DNA from: Bradyrhizobium cytisi
GTDB lineage: Bacteria; Pseudomonadota; Alphaproteobacteria; Rhizobiales; Xanthobacteraceae
DNA: 64,000 nucleotides
Direction of reading: 5' to 3'
Assembly: GCF_008123515.1 (NCBI RefSeq)
Contig: NZ_VSSR01000032.1
Span: 85,871 to 149,870, forward strand
The notes under the pieces are model-generated. The model was not told where the DNA came from, did not search any database, and saw nothing but the letters and a program-made list of their open reading frames with translations. Positions within the stretch are counted from its first letter, which is position 1; each line of letters opens with the position of its first letter. The position numbers and the translations under genes are program-made. Below are positions 15,877 to 23,798 of this stretch, in pieces.

Positions 15877-16863
15877 ATGACAATTCTGGTCACCGGCAGC
15901 GCAGGCCATCTCGGCGAGGCCATTCTCCGGACGCTCCGGCGTCGCGGGTCATCTGCGCGCGGGGTCGACCTGAAGGCATCGCCCCTCACCGACGTGGTGG
16001 GCTCGATCGTCGATCCCGGCTTCGTCCGGGCGCAGATGGACGGCGTCACCGCCGTCATCCACAGCGCGACGCTGCACAAGCCGCATGTGGCGACCCACAG
16101 CAAGCAGGACTTTGTCGACACCAACGTCACCGGCACGCTCAATTTGCTCGAGTCGGCCACGGCGGCTGGCGTGAAGAGCTTTGTCTTCACCAGCACCACC
16201 AGTGCATTCGGTTCGCAACTCCGGCCGGAGGCGGGCCAGGCCGCGGTGTGGGTCACCGAGGACCTGCCGGCGATCCCGAAGAACATCTACGGCACCACAA
16301 AGCTGATGGCGGAAAATATGTGCGAGCTGTTCTTTCGCGAGCGCCGGCTTCCGGTCGTGGTGTTGCGGACCTCGCGGTTCTTTCCGGAGGACGACGACGA
16401 TCCCGCAATGCGGTCGGCCTACCCGCTGGACAATGCGCAAGCCAACGAGCTGCTCTATAGACGGCTGGATATAGCGGACGCGGTGAGCGCCCATCTGCTC
16501 GCCGCGGTGCGCGCGCCGGAGATCGGGTTCGCCCGCTATATCGTCTCGGCTACAACCCCGTTTGGACAACACCATCTCGCGGCGCTCGCCCGTGATGCGG
16601 CCGGTGTCGTGCGCGAGCTCTACCCGGATTGCGACGAGCTCTATGCGACGCGCGGCTGGCGGCTATTTCCCGGGATCGACCGCGTCTATGTCAACGATCG
16701 CGCGCGGCGCGAGCTGGGCTGGCATCCGGAATTCGATTTCGCCCATGTGCTGCGCAGCCTGCGCGATGGCTCCGATTTCCGCAGCTCCCTGGCGCGCGAG
16801 GTGGGAGCGAAGGGCTATCACGACACGCCATTCGACGATGGACCGTATCCCGTCGCCAAATAG
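15877..16863 (+). CDS. NAD-dependent epimerase/dehydratase family protein
   Basis: A 328-residue extended SDR. It opens with the Rossmann motif TGSAGHLG (residues 6-13), and the catalytic tyrosine-lysine pair sits in IYGTTK (near residue 142). The C-terminal half is long enough to bind a nucleotide-sugar or other bulky substrate. I chose the ATG at 15877, behind GGGAGG (15867-15872), over an upstream in-frame ATG. It follows the GST gene by 116 bases and is probably in the same TetR-controlled unit. Confidence 0.9.
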   Translation: MTILVTGSAGHLGEAILRTLRRRGSSARGVDLKASPLTDVVGSIVDPGFVRAQMDGVTAVIHSATLHKPHVATHSKQDFVDTNVTGTLNLLESATAAGVKSFVFTSTTSAFGSQLRPEAGQAAVWVTEDLPAIPKNIYGTTKLMAENMCELFFRERRLPVVVLRTSRFFPEDDDDPAMRSAYPLDNAQANELLYRRLDIADAVSAHLLAAVRAPEIGFARYIVSATTPFGQHHLAALARDAAGVVRELYPDCDELYATRGWRLFPGIDRVYVNDRARRELGWHPEFDFAHVLRSLRDGSDFRSSLAREVGAKGYHDTPFDDGPYPVAK

Positions 16864-17206
16864 TCGCCGCTTTCGTCAATTCGCACGATGTTTCAGACGT
16901 GTGGCCGGTGTCACCGCGCATCGTCTGGCTTCCGCCGTTCTACAGTGCATGGGGTTGTTTTCGCGTTTTTGGATTGGTCGACCATTCTGCTGCTCTCAAA
17001 AGAGGCATGCGCCATCTCGATTTCGCGTTGCAGCGAGCTTGTCGCCGTCGCGGAGGGCAGCTGCAACGCATGCGACGCGCTTCTCTCCGGTCGCAGATGT
17101 GCTAACCTTTTTGGGTCTGCCTCTCTGACAGACTCCGAACTTCGCCTCTCGACTATCAGAACAAAATAACGTGCAGCCCTGACGGCTGCCTTAGGGGAGT
17201 GACGCG
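16864..17206. other. 343-base intergenic region
   Basis: No convincing gene is seen. Close to the next gene there is a small hairpin (GCAGCC-N5-GGCTGC, 17173-17189) and an AGGGGAG ribosome-binding site (about 17193-17199) serving the ATG at 17207. The rest shows no clear promoter or repeat. Confidence 0.6.
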
Positions 17207-18475
17207 ATGAAATCGATGATCCATCGATCCGTGTTGGCGCTTGCGGCGGTTGCCCTTCTTGCCGGGACCAGCGCCGGCAGTGCACAGGACAAAAGCAAAC
17301 CGCTGAAGAAGTACGAATCCGGCACCAAGGAATTCTGGACCCATCCGCCGGATGACTGGTTCCTCGGCGACGAGAACGAGGCGCAGAAGGGTCTCGCGCC
17401 GCCCTCGGGTCCGCCGACCGGCGCCTCCGATGCCGAGCTCGCCAACATCATCAAGAAGGTGAAGCTGCCGGCGGGCTTCAAGATGGAGGTCTACGCCTCC
17501 GGCGTGCTGGCCGCGCGTCAGATGGCCTGGGGTGACAAGGGCACGCTGTTCGTCGGCTCGTTTGGCCTCGGCAACGTCTATGCCATCAAGGACAACAACG
17601 GAAAGAAAGAGGTCAAGACCATCCTCAAGGGGCTGAACATGCCCACCGGTCTGGCCGTCAAGGACGGTGCGCTCTACGTCATCGCGGTCGACAAGCTGAT
17701 CCGCTACGACGACGTCGAAAACAAGCTCGACAACCTCGGCGAAGGCAAGGTCGTCTATGACGACATGCCGTCCTATGCCGCGCATGGCTGGAAGTACCTC
17801 GCGGCCGACAAGGACGGCTGGTTCTACATTCCGTTCGGACCGCCCTTCAACGTCGGCATTCCCCCGACCAGTCTCTCGCAGATCCGGCGCGTCGATCCCA
17901 AGACCGGCAATGCCGAAGTCTATGCGCTCGGCGTTCGCAACTCGGTCGGCGGCGACGTCGATCCGCGCACCGGAAAATACTGGTTCACCGAGAACGCCCG
18001 CGACTGGGTCAGTGACGACCTCCCCTCCGACAAGCTGAACATGATCTCGAAGATGGGCGAGCATTTCGGCTATCCCTACTGCCACCAGGGCGACCTTCCC
18101 GATCCGAAGTTCGCCATGGGCCACAAATGCTCCGAGTTCACGCCGCCCGTGCTGAATCTCGGCGCCCACGTCGCTCCGCTCGGTATGAAGTTCTACACCG
18201 GCGACCAGTTCCCCGCCGAATACAAGAACAACATCCTGATCGCCGAGCACGGCTCCTGGAATCGCCACAAGTACCAGGGCGGCCGCATCGTGCGCGTGAT
18301 CGTCGGGCCCGACGGCAAGAACGCCAAGCAGGAGGTGTTCGCCTCCGGCTGGATCGAGGGCGACCAGGGCTATCTCGGCCGCCCCGATGACATCATCCTC
18401 GCCAAGGACGGCTCGATCCTCGTCGCCGACGACTGGGCCGGCGCGATCTATCGCATCAGCTACAGCAAGAAGTAG
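17207..18475 (+). CDS. periplasmic PQQ-type sugar (sorbosone) dehydrogenase-like protein
   Basis: A 422-residue exported protein. The signal peptide (about 1-24, ending AGSAQ) leads to a six-bladed beta-propeller of the glucose/sorbosone dehydrogenase family. Visible landmarks: LPAGFKMEVYASGVLAARQMAW (first 20), MPTGLAVKDGALYV, VYALGVRNSVGGDVDP, a signature near the PQQ site, and WFTENARDW. Members oxidise sugars or aldehydes at PQQ and pass electrons to cytochrome c. A dihaem cytochrome c gene lies just downstream, which fits. The exact substrate is unknown. A terminator-like hairpin separates the two genes. Confidence 0.9.
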   Translation: MKSMIHRSVLALAAVALLAGTSAGSAQDKSKPLKKYESGTKEFWTHPPDDWFLGDENEAQKGLAPPSGPPTGASDAELANIIKKVKLPAGFKMEVYASGVLAARQMAWGDKGTLFVGSFGLGNVYAIKDNNGKKEVKTILKGLNMPTGLAVKDGALYVIAVDKLIRYDDVENKLDNLGEGKVVYDDMPSYAAHGWKYLAADKDGWFYIPFGPPFNVGIPPTSLSQIRRVDPKTGNAEVYALGVRNSVGGDVDPRTGKYWFTENARDWVSDDLPSDKLNMISKMGEHFGYPYCHQGDLPDPKFAMGHKCSEFTPPVLNLGAHVAPLGMKFYTGDQFPAEYKNNILIAEHGSWNRHKYQGGRIVRVIVGPDGKNAKQEVFASGWIEGDQGYLGRPDDIILAKDGSILVADDWAGAIYRISYSKK

Positions 18476-18489
18476 CGCGACATGACCAG

Positions 18490-18530
18490 GAGGCTGCGGT
18501 GGCCGAGAGGCGCCGCAGCCTCTTTCATTT
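18490..18530 (+). terminator. hairpin terminator after the dehydrogenase gene
   Basis: A perfect ten-base stem (GAGGCTGCGG at 18490-18499, CCGCAGCCTC at 18513-18522) with a 13-base loop is followed by TTTCATTTC. The T run is interrupted, so termination may be partial and some transcripts may reach the cytochrome gene. Confidence 0.7.
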
Positions 18531-18570
18531 CAAAGTCTCACGCTGTCGTTCCTAGATCGGAATTCCTTCC

Positions 18571-19164
18571 ATGCGCCGGCAGTTCATCTCGCACACAATC
18601 AGCGCGGCTGCGCTCCTCACGCTTGGCGCCCTTTCCGCAAGCGCCGCGGACAATACTGCCGTCCAGGAGAAGGCTGCCGTTTGCTCCGGCTGTCACGGCG
18701 AGAACGGTATCTCGCAGACCGAGAACATTCCCTCGCTGGCCGGTCAGCCCGACCAATTCCTGCAATGGCAGCTCGTGTTCTTCCGCGCCGGCTCGCGCAA
18801 GAACGAGCAGATGCAGCCGATTGCCGCCGAGATCACCAACGAAGACGTTCGCAGTCTCGGCGCCTATTTCGCGGCCATGACGCCGCCGAAGGCAGCAGAC
18901 GACAAGGATCCGGACCTGTCGAAAAAAGGCGCGCAAGTGGCCGCCGGCCGCCGCTGCGCCTCATGCCACACGGATAGCTTTGCCGGCACCAAGGCCGTCG
19001 CGCGGCTCGCGGGTCAGCGCGAGGAATATCTGGTCAAGGCGCTGCACGACTACAAGACCAGCCAGCGCGTCGGCGGCGGCGTCGCCGCGATGGCCGATGT
19101 CGCCTATCACATGAGCGATGAGGAAATCACCGCCGTCTCGCACTATCTCGCGTACTTCAAATAG
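18571..19164 (+). CDS. dihaem cytochrome c (c4-like)
   Basis: A 197-residue exported cytochrome. The signal peptide (about 1-26, ending SASAA) precedes two class I cytochrome c domains, each with one CxxCH haem site: C38-S-G-C-H42 and C129-A-S-C-H133. The duplicated layout matches cytochrome c4 proteins, which accept electrons from periplasmic dehydrogenases and feed terminal oxidases. The position behind the sorbosone-type dehydrogenase suggests it is that enzyme's electron acceptor (inference). Confidence 0.93.
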   Translation: MRRQFISHTISAAALLTLGALSASAADNTAVQEKAAVCSGCHGENGISQTENIPSLAGQPDQFLQWQLVFFRAGSRKNEQMQPIAAEITNEDVRSLGAYFAAMTPPKAADDKDPDLSKKGAQVAAGRRCASCHTDSFAGTKAVARLAGQREEYLVKALHDYKTSQRVGGGVAAMADVAYHMSDEEITAVSHYLAYFK

Positions 19165-19202
19165 CGCTCCGCTTCGCTGCGCTTGTCCGGGACGACAGCA
19201 GT

Positions 19203-20126
19203 TTACCCCGCCCGCTGCTTCTCATACGCCTTGAGATGCGTATACGCGATGCGCAGCTTCGGAACCGGGACCTTGGCGGCGTCGGCGCGTGCGATCAGGT
19301 CGCCGATCACATGATCGGCCTCGACCGGAAGACCCGCCTTGATGTCGCGGAACATCGAGGCCGTCATCGGCGAACCCTCGGTGGTAAGGTTGCCCTTGAC
19401 GCGCTCGAAGAACGGACCGCCCGGCGTGTAGCCCGACGCGGTGGCGATCGAGCTGGTTTCATCGAGCATGCCGAGCAAGAAGTCACGGCCGCCGGGCGCG
19501 GCGAGGATGTTGCCGACCGAGGTGCGCATCAGGCTGGTGCTTGCGGCGAGCGAGGACAGGAACACCCACTTCTCCCACATGTCCTGCATGATGTTCTGGC
19601 TGGCAGTGGCACCAGCGATGCCGCTCTTGAAGGCTTCGTCGATCGCCTTGACGCGATCCGACAATTTGCCGTCGCGCTCACCGTAGTTGATCGACTGCAT
19701 CGGCTGCAGCTGCACCACCTCGCGCTTCTCGTTCAAGGTCGCGGCGATGGCGCAGAGACCGCCGAGCACGCGCTCCTCGCCGAACTTGGCATCGAGTGTG
19801 TCGAGATGCTTCATGCCGTTGAGCATCGGGATGATCGCGGTGTTCGGGCCGACTGCGGCGGCGAATGACTTGATGGCATCGTCGAGGTCGAACGCCTTGC
19901 AGCTGAGCAGCACGACGTCGAATATCTCCTTGAGCGCTTCGGCCTGCACGGTCGGCGGGTTCTTCAGCGTCACGTCGCCATTCGGGCTCTTGATGACGAG
20001 ACCGGCGCTCGCAAGCTCGCTGGCGCGGCGCGGCCGGACCAGGAATGTGACGTCGCGGCCGGCCTGCAACAGCCTGCCACCAAAGTAGCCGCCGATGGCG
20101 CCGGCGCCGACCACGAGGATACGCAT
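19203..20126 (-). CDS. 2-dehydropantoate 2-reductase family protein
   Basis: A 307-residue protein of the ApbA/PanE family. The NADPH motif GAGAIGGYFGG (residues 7-17) opens the Rossmann domain, and an all-helical C-terminal domain (about 180-300) holds the substrate. The catalytic lysine is expected in DMWEKWVFLSS, and the conserved SPMTASMFRDI with the acidic tail motif VEADHVIGDL is present. In panE the reaction is NADPH reduction of ketopantoate in pantothenate synthesis, but genomes often carry several paralogues, so I do not assign the symbol. A repeat (20147-20226) separates it from the upstream isomerase gene. Confidence 0.9.
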   Translation of the reverse strand: MRILVVGAGAIGGYFGGRLLQAGRDVTFLVRPRRASELASAGLVIKSPNGDVTLKNPPTVQAEALKEIFDVVLLSCKAFDLDDAIKSFAAAVGPNTAIIPMLNGMKHLDTLDAKFGEERVLGGLCAIAATLNEKREVVQLQPMQSINYGERDGKLSDRVKAIDEAFKSGIAGATASQNIMQDMWEKWVFLSSLAASTSLMRTSVGNILAAPGGRDFLLGMLDETSSIATASGYTPGGPFFERVKGNLTTEGSPMTASMFRDIKAGLPVEADHVIGDLIARADAAKVPVPKLRIAYTHLKAYEKQRAG

Positions 20127-20146
20127 TGTAAAGCTCCGTTGAACGA

Positions 20147-20226
20147 GGCGAATGGCGAGTAGGGAATAGCGAATAGGGCGAGAGGCCGCAAATGACGAGT
20201 CACAATTTCACGACTCGCTATTCGCC
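20147..20226. repeat. 80-base element with terminal inverted repeats
   Basis: The ends GGCGAATGGCGAGT (20147-20160) and ACTCGCTATTCGCC (20213-20226) are inverted repeats matching at 13 of 14 positions. The inside repeats GGAATAGCGAATAG. The stop codon of the isomerase gene (complement of 20218-20220) lies in the right arm. A related sequence lies between stops at 5516-5545. Confidence 0.7.
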
Positions 20227-20832
20227 ACCTTCCAGCACCATCTCCTCGACCTCCCGCAACTGCTCCTTGCCGAAAAACATCTCGTTGCCGACGAAGAAGG
20301 TCGGCGAGCCGAACGCGCCGCGCCCGACCGCCGCCTCGGTGTTCTTGATCAGCTTGCCTTTCACCTCGGGCTCCTGGGCGCGGGCGAACAGCTTTTGGGC
20401 ATCGAGGCCCGACGACGCCAGCGCCTTGGCTGCGACCTCGATGTCGTCCATCTTCTTCGGCTCGCGCCACATGTGGTGGAAGGCGGCGTCGACATATGTC
20501 TCGAACACGCCCTCGAGCTGCGCCGCGATCGCGGTGCGCATCAGGTTCAACGTGTTGACGGGGAAGTTGGGATTGAAGACGTAAGGCTGGACCTTGAAGC
20601 GCTTGACGAAGCGCTCGGTCTCGATCTGCTGGAATTCGCGCTTGTTCTTGATGCCGGCGAGCGTCTCGGCCGGCGACCTGTTGTTGGTCGACTTGAAGAT
20701 GCCGCCGAGCAGGATCGGCACATATTCGAACTTGACGCCGATGCGCTGCTCGATCGCCGGGATCGCCAGATGGCTGAGATAGGCGTTCGGACTGCCGAAA
20801 TCGAACAGGAATTGCGGGGCTGTGCGGGTCAA
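20218..20832 (-). CDS. 2-hydroxychromene-2-carboxylate isomerase / DsbA-family protein
   Basis: A 204-residue kappa-class GST-like (DsbA fold) protein. The N-terminus FLFDFGSPNAYLSHLAIP carries the family serine at the position of the DsbA cysteine (FGSPNAY). The C-terminal GSPTFFVGNEMFFGKEQL is the conserved cis-proline segment. Family members isomerise 2-hydroxychromene-2-carboxylate in naphthalene breakdown or act on other glutathione-dependent substrates. I chose the TTG at 20832 because AGGGAGA lies six bases upstream; a GTG at 20853 is the alternative. Confidence 0.9.
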   Translation of the reverse strand: MTRTAPQFLFDFGSPNAYLSHLAIPAIEQRIGVKFEYVPILLGGIFKSTNNRSPAETLAGIKNKREFQQIETERFVKRFKVQPYVFNPNFPVNTLNLMRTAIAAQLEGVFETYVDAAFHHMWREPKKMDDIEVAAKALASSGLDAQKLFARAQEPEVKGKLIKNTEAAVGRGAFGSPTFFVGNEMFFGKEQLREVEEMVLEGGE

Positions 20833-20922
20833 ATTCGTTCTCCCTAAAGTCACTTTTCACCCATTGTGGCGCAGCGCGCGCCACAGGTCTACCGTTTAAT
20901 GATGGTCATAATATCTCGCTGA

Positions 20923-22272
20923 TCAGACCGGGCGCCGGATCGCCTTCTTGCGCCACACCAGCAGGTAATAGCCCATCTGCAAACCGAACATGGCGCAGAA
21001 CACGATCGGATAGGCCGCCCACACGCCCTTTAGTCCCACGGTGCGGCTCAGGATCACCGCAGCCGGCAGCTCGATCGCGACAATGGCGAAGATCGACAGC
21101 AGCATCGGCGTCAGCGCAACGCCGGCGGCACGCATCGCGCCGGAAAACGTGGTCGCAAGGCCGAACGGCACCGAGCTCCACAAGGCGATGAACAGTAGTC
21201 CCTTCGCCAAGTCGAGCACGGTGCCGTCGGTGATGAAGATGCCAAGCACGGCGCACGGCGCGAGATAAATCAGCGCCACGAGCCCGCCAGTCAGGACGAG
21301 GTTGAACGCAAGGCCCGTACGGACGATACCGTCGAGCCGCGCCCGGTCGCCGCCGCCGATGGCTTGCGCGCCGAGGATCGAGACCGCGATCGAAATCGAC
21401 ATCGCCGTGAACTGCGTGTAGCCCATCACCTGATTGACCGCGCCGTAAGCCGCCGTTGCGTCCGAGCCGAAGCCGTTGACGAGGCCGAGCAGAACCAGTT
21501 CGGCGATCGCCATCACGACCATGCCAACCGCACTGGGCAATCCAATGCCAAGGATTTGTCTGATCACAGCACGATTGAGCCTCACATGGCGCAGCAGTGC
21601 GACGTCCGGTGCGAGCGCGTGCTTCTTGCGCAGCAAATAGGCCGCCAGCGCGAGCAGCGCCACTGCATTGGAGATCGCAGCCGCCCAGGCCGGGCTGGCG
21701 ATGCCGAGCGCCGGCAGCCCGAATGCGCCGCGGATCAGCATCGGCGTCAGGATCAGGCCGATCGCAGTCGACAATGCCAGCGCGAGCAGCGGTGTCACTG
21801 CGTCGCCAACGCCGCGGATCATCGCCGTCATCAGCAGGAACACGAATCCGAGCGGCATCGTCAGCAGCATGATGCGGGCATAGGCGCTTGCCTGGTCGAG
21901 AATGTCTGCGGGCGTCGCGAGCGCCATCATCAATTGCCGGCTGAACAGGCCGCCGGCCAATCCGACAGACATCGAGAGCAGCAGGCCGACTGCGAGCGTC
22001 GTGCCGACCACGATTCTGATCCGCCCGTGCTCGCCCGCGCCGAAGGCCTGGCCGATCAGCACGGTGGCGCCGGTGCTCAGGCCCATGACGAAGGCGAACA
22101 GAAAGAAAAACACCGGGAAGAACGTCGAGACTGCGGCGAGTGCGTCGACGCCGATCATCTGGCCGAGATAGACATTGCTGACGGTGCCGAACAGCGATTG
22201 CAGCGCGTTGCTCAGCATCAATGGCGCGAGGAAGCGCAGGAAGCTTTTCCAGAGCGGTTTTGGAGCGGACAT
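20923..22272 (-). CDS. MATE-family multidrug/cation antiporter
   Basis: A 449-residue MATE transporter with twelve hydrophobic helices in two similar halves (about 15-225 and 235-445). Family features: LSTGATVLIGQAFGAGEH (near 60-80) and the matching second-half segment ISIAVSILGAQAIGGGDR. It should export drugs or metabolites in exchange for Na+ or H+; the substrate is unknown. The start at 22272 follows AAAGG by seven bases and gives MSAPKPLWKSF; two upstream in-frame starts would add up to 16 residues. Confidence 0.93.
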   Translation of the reverse strand: MSAPKPLWKSFLRFLAPLMLSNALQSLFGTVSNVYLGQMIGVDALAAVSTFFPVFFFLFAFVMGLSTGATVLIGQAFGAGEHGRIRIVVGTTLAVGLLLSMSVGLAGGLFSRQLMMALATPADILDQASAYARIMLLTMPLGFVFLLMTAMIRGVGDAVTPLLALALSTAIGLILTPMLIRGAFGLPALGIASPAWAAAISNAVALLALAAYLLRKKHALAPDVALLRHVRLNRAVIRQILGIGLPSAVGMVVMAIAELVLLGLVNGFGSDATAAYGAVNQVMGYTQFTAMSISIAVSILGAQAIGGGDRARLDGIVRTGLAFNLVLTGGLVALIYLAPCAVLGIFITDGTVLDLAKGLLFIALWSSVPFGLATTFSGAMRAAGVALTPMLLSIFAIVAIELPAAVILSRTVGLKGVWAAYPIVFCAMFGLQMGYYLLVWRKKAIRRPV

Positions 22273-22365
22273 GGATGAGCCTTTCATCGGGGCGGGCAAA
22301 GCCGTTGCCGCGCGCAGCACGCGCGGCTTGGCTGTCGATGGGGTCGTTGGAGAGCGGCGCGCGGT

Positions 22366-22947
22366 TTACGCGCGGTCGCTGTAGGCGAGCTTGACGATGT
22401 GGTCGCGGATGTCGGCCGGCCAGTCGGCGATCAGTCCGGTGAAGCGCCGCCGGTCATCCGCAAACAGCGCACGCGAGGCTTCCTCGAACTGCGCAAGATT
22501 GCCGGCCATGGTCGACATGAAGTGATAGGCGGCATCGCGCGCCTGCCGGTCGCGGTCCTTGTCGCCGCTCGCGCGTCGCGCCTCGTCGACGAGCTTTCGC
22601 AAGGCGACCGAAGCGCCGCCGGGCTGCGCGCCGAGCCATTCCCAGTGCCGCGGCAGCAGCGTCACCTCGCGCGCGACCACGCCGAGCTTCGGCCGGCCGC
22701 GGCCGCGCGGTTCGGTTGGTGAAGCGGTCTCCTCAACTGGCGGCGGGATCAGCTTCGCCAGACGCGCCAGGACCTCGCGGTCCCCGCCGCGAAGATCGAA
22801 GTCGATCGATCTGCCGGTGGCGTCCTCGAAGATGATGATGGGCTCGTCCGGCCGTGGCGCCACGCGCTTGACGACCAGCGCGACCTCTCCTGCCGGCCCG
22901 GACACCAGGCGACGCTGACCCTGAAAGGCGGTGAAAGTTCTCTGCAT
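22366..22947 (-). CDS. DUF2239-family protein
   Basis: A 193-residue protein of the uncharacterised DUF2239 family. The N-terminal part (1-65) is MQRTFTAFQGQRRLVSG plus a segment rich in beta strands. A charged central stretch includes PRGRGRPKLGVVAREVTLLPRHWEWL, which looks like a short DNA- or nucleotide-binding segment (first 20 residues PRGRGRPKLGVVAREVTLLP). The C-terminus is helical. The start could also be 22962. A well-formed promoter with an embedded inverted repeat lies upstream, divergent from a GST gene. No function is known to me. Confidence 0.88.
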   Translation of the reverse strand: MQRTFTAFQGQRRLVSGPAGEVALVVKRVAPRPDEPIIIFEDATGRSIDFDLRGGDREVLARLAKLIPPPVEETASPTEPRGRGRPKLGVVAREVTLLPRHWEWLGAQPGGASVALRKLVDEARRASGDKDRDRQARDAAYHFMSTMAGNLAQFEEASRALFADDRRRFTGLIADWPADIRDHIVKLAYSDRA

Positions 22948-22981
22948 TGAAATCATTGCCATATTGACGACGTTGGCCGCT

Positions 22982-23010
22982 TTAATATCCGGGTAAATTG
23001 CGAAGGTCAA
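22982..23010 (-). promoter_or_regulatory. sigma-70-type promoter of the DUF2239 gene
   Basis: Read on the minus strand, TTGACC (23010-23005) and TATTAA (22987-22982) are exactly 17 bases apart. Transcription would start near 22975, about 28 bases before the chosen ATG. The arms of an inverted repeat (22987-22995 and 23013-23021) bracket the -35 box, a standard repressor layout. Confidence 0.65.
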
Positions 23011-23041
23011 TATACCCGGATGAAAACATCCATCCGGATGG
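22987..23041. promoter_or_regulatory. operator cluster with CCGG half-sites
   Basis: An inverted repeat (ATCCGGGTA at 22987-22995, TACCCGGAT at 23013-23021) spans the -35 region of the DUF2239 promoter. A separate perfect palindrome, CCATCCGGATGG, lies at 23030-23041. All share an ATCCGG core, so one dimeric regulator could bind several times and control both the DUF2239 gene and the divergent GST gene. No regulator gene lies beside it. Confidence 0.6.
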
Positions 23042-23112
23042 CTCGACATTGCGGTCTCGGGCTGGCAGGTACGCGACCGACCGACCACGCCTAGTAACCT
23101 AAGGATCTCGCG

Positions 23113-23778
23113 ATGCTGACCGTCCACCACCTCAACAATTCGCGCTCGCAGCGGGTGCTGTGGCTGCTCGAGGAGTTGGGCGTGCCCTACGAGATCGTGC
23201 GCTACCAGCGCCAGCCCGATATGCGCGCGCCGAAAGAGCTGCGCGCGATCCACCCGCTCGGCAAGTCGCCCGTCATCACCGACAACGGTAACACCATCGC
23301 GGAATCAGGCGCGATCATCGAATATCTCATCGCGACCTACGGCAACGGCCGGCTGATCCCGCCGCCGAACACGCCGGAGCGGCTGCGTTTCACCTATTGG
23401 CTGCACTATGCGGAGGGATCGGCGATGTCGCCGCTGCTGCTGAAGCTGCTGTTCACGTTGATGCCGAAGCGCGCGCCGGCGCTGCTTCGCCCGCTGGTGC
23501 GCAAGGTCTCGAACCAGGCGCTGACCGCGCTGGTCAATCCGCAGCTCAAGCAGCACATGGATTATTGGGAAGGCGAGCTCGGCAAGAGCGAGTGGTTTGC
23601 CGGCAATGAATTCACTGCAGCCGACATCCAGATGAGCTTTCCGCTTGAAGCAGCGCAAGCGCGCGGCGGGCTCGAGCAAGGCCATCCCAAGGCCATGGCG
23701 TTTCTTGAACGCATCCACGCGCGGCCGGCCTATGCGCGTGCCCTCGAGAAGGGCGGGCCGTACCAGGTGGGACGGTAG
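23113..23778 (+). CDS. glutathione S-transferase family protein
   Basis: A 221-residue GST. The N-terminal thioredoxin-like domain starts MLTVHHLNNSRSQRVLWLLE, with the conserved serine in the NNSRSQR loop, and has the glutathione patch LGKSPVITDNGNTIAESGAI. The helical C-terminal domain includes WFAGNEFTAADIQMSFPLEA with the N-capping segment. It resembles bacterial GSTs of the theta/beta-like group. Its promoter faces the DUF2239 gene across the operator cluster at 22987-23041, so the two are probably co-regulated. Confidence 0.94.
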   Translation: MLTVHHLNNSRSQRVLWLLEELGVPYEIVRYQRQPDMRAPKELRAIHPLGKSPVITDNGNTIAESGAIIEYLIATYGNGRLIPPPNTPERLRFTYWLHYAEGSAMSPLLLKLLFTLMPKRAPALLRPLVRKVSNQALTALVNPQLKQHMDYWEGELGKSEWFAGNEFTAADIQMSFPLEAAQARGGLEQGHPKAMAFLERIHARPAYARALEKGGPYQVGR

Positions 23779-23798
23779 TTGGTCTCACCGATCCAACA

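Noticed and set aside
16888..17169. 93-codon ORF in the gap before the dehydrogenase gene
   Set aside because: No ribosome-binding site, irregular composition, and no recognisable domain.
17156..18268. 370-codon open frame on the minus strand
   Set aside because: It is a shadow of the sorbosone-type dehydrogenase gene; long antisense frames are common in GC-rich DNA and its translation lacks family signatures.
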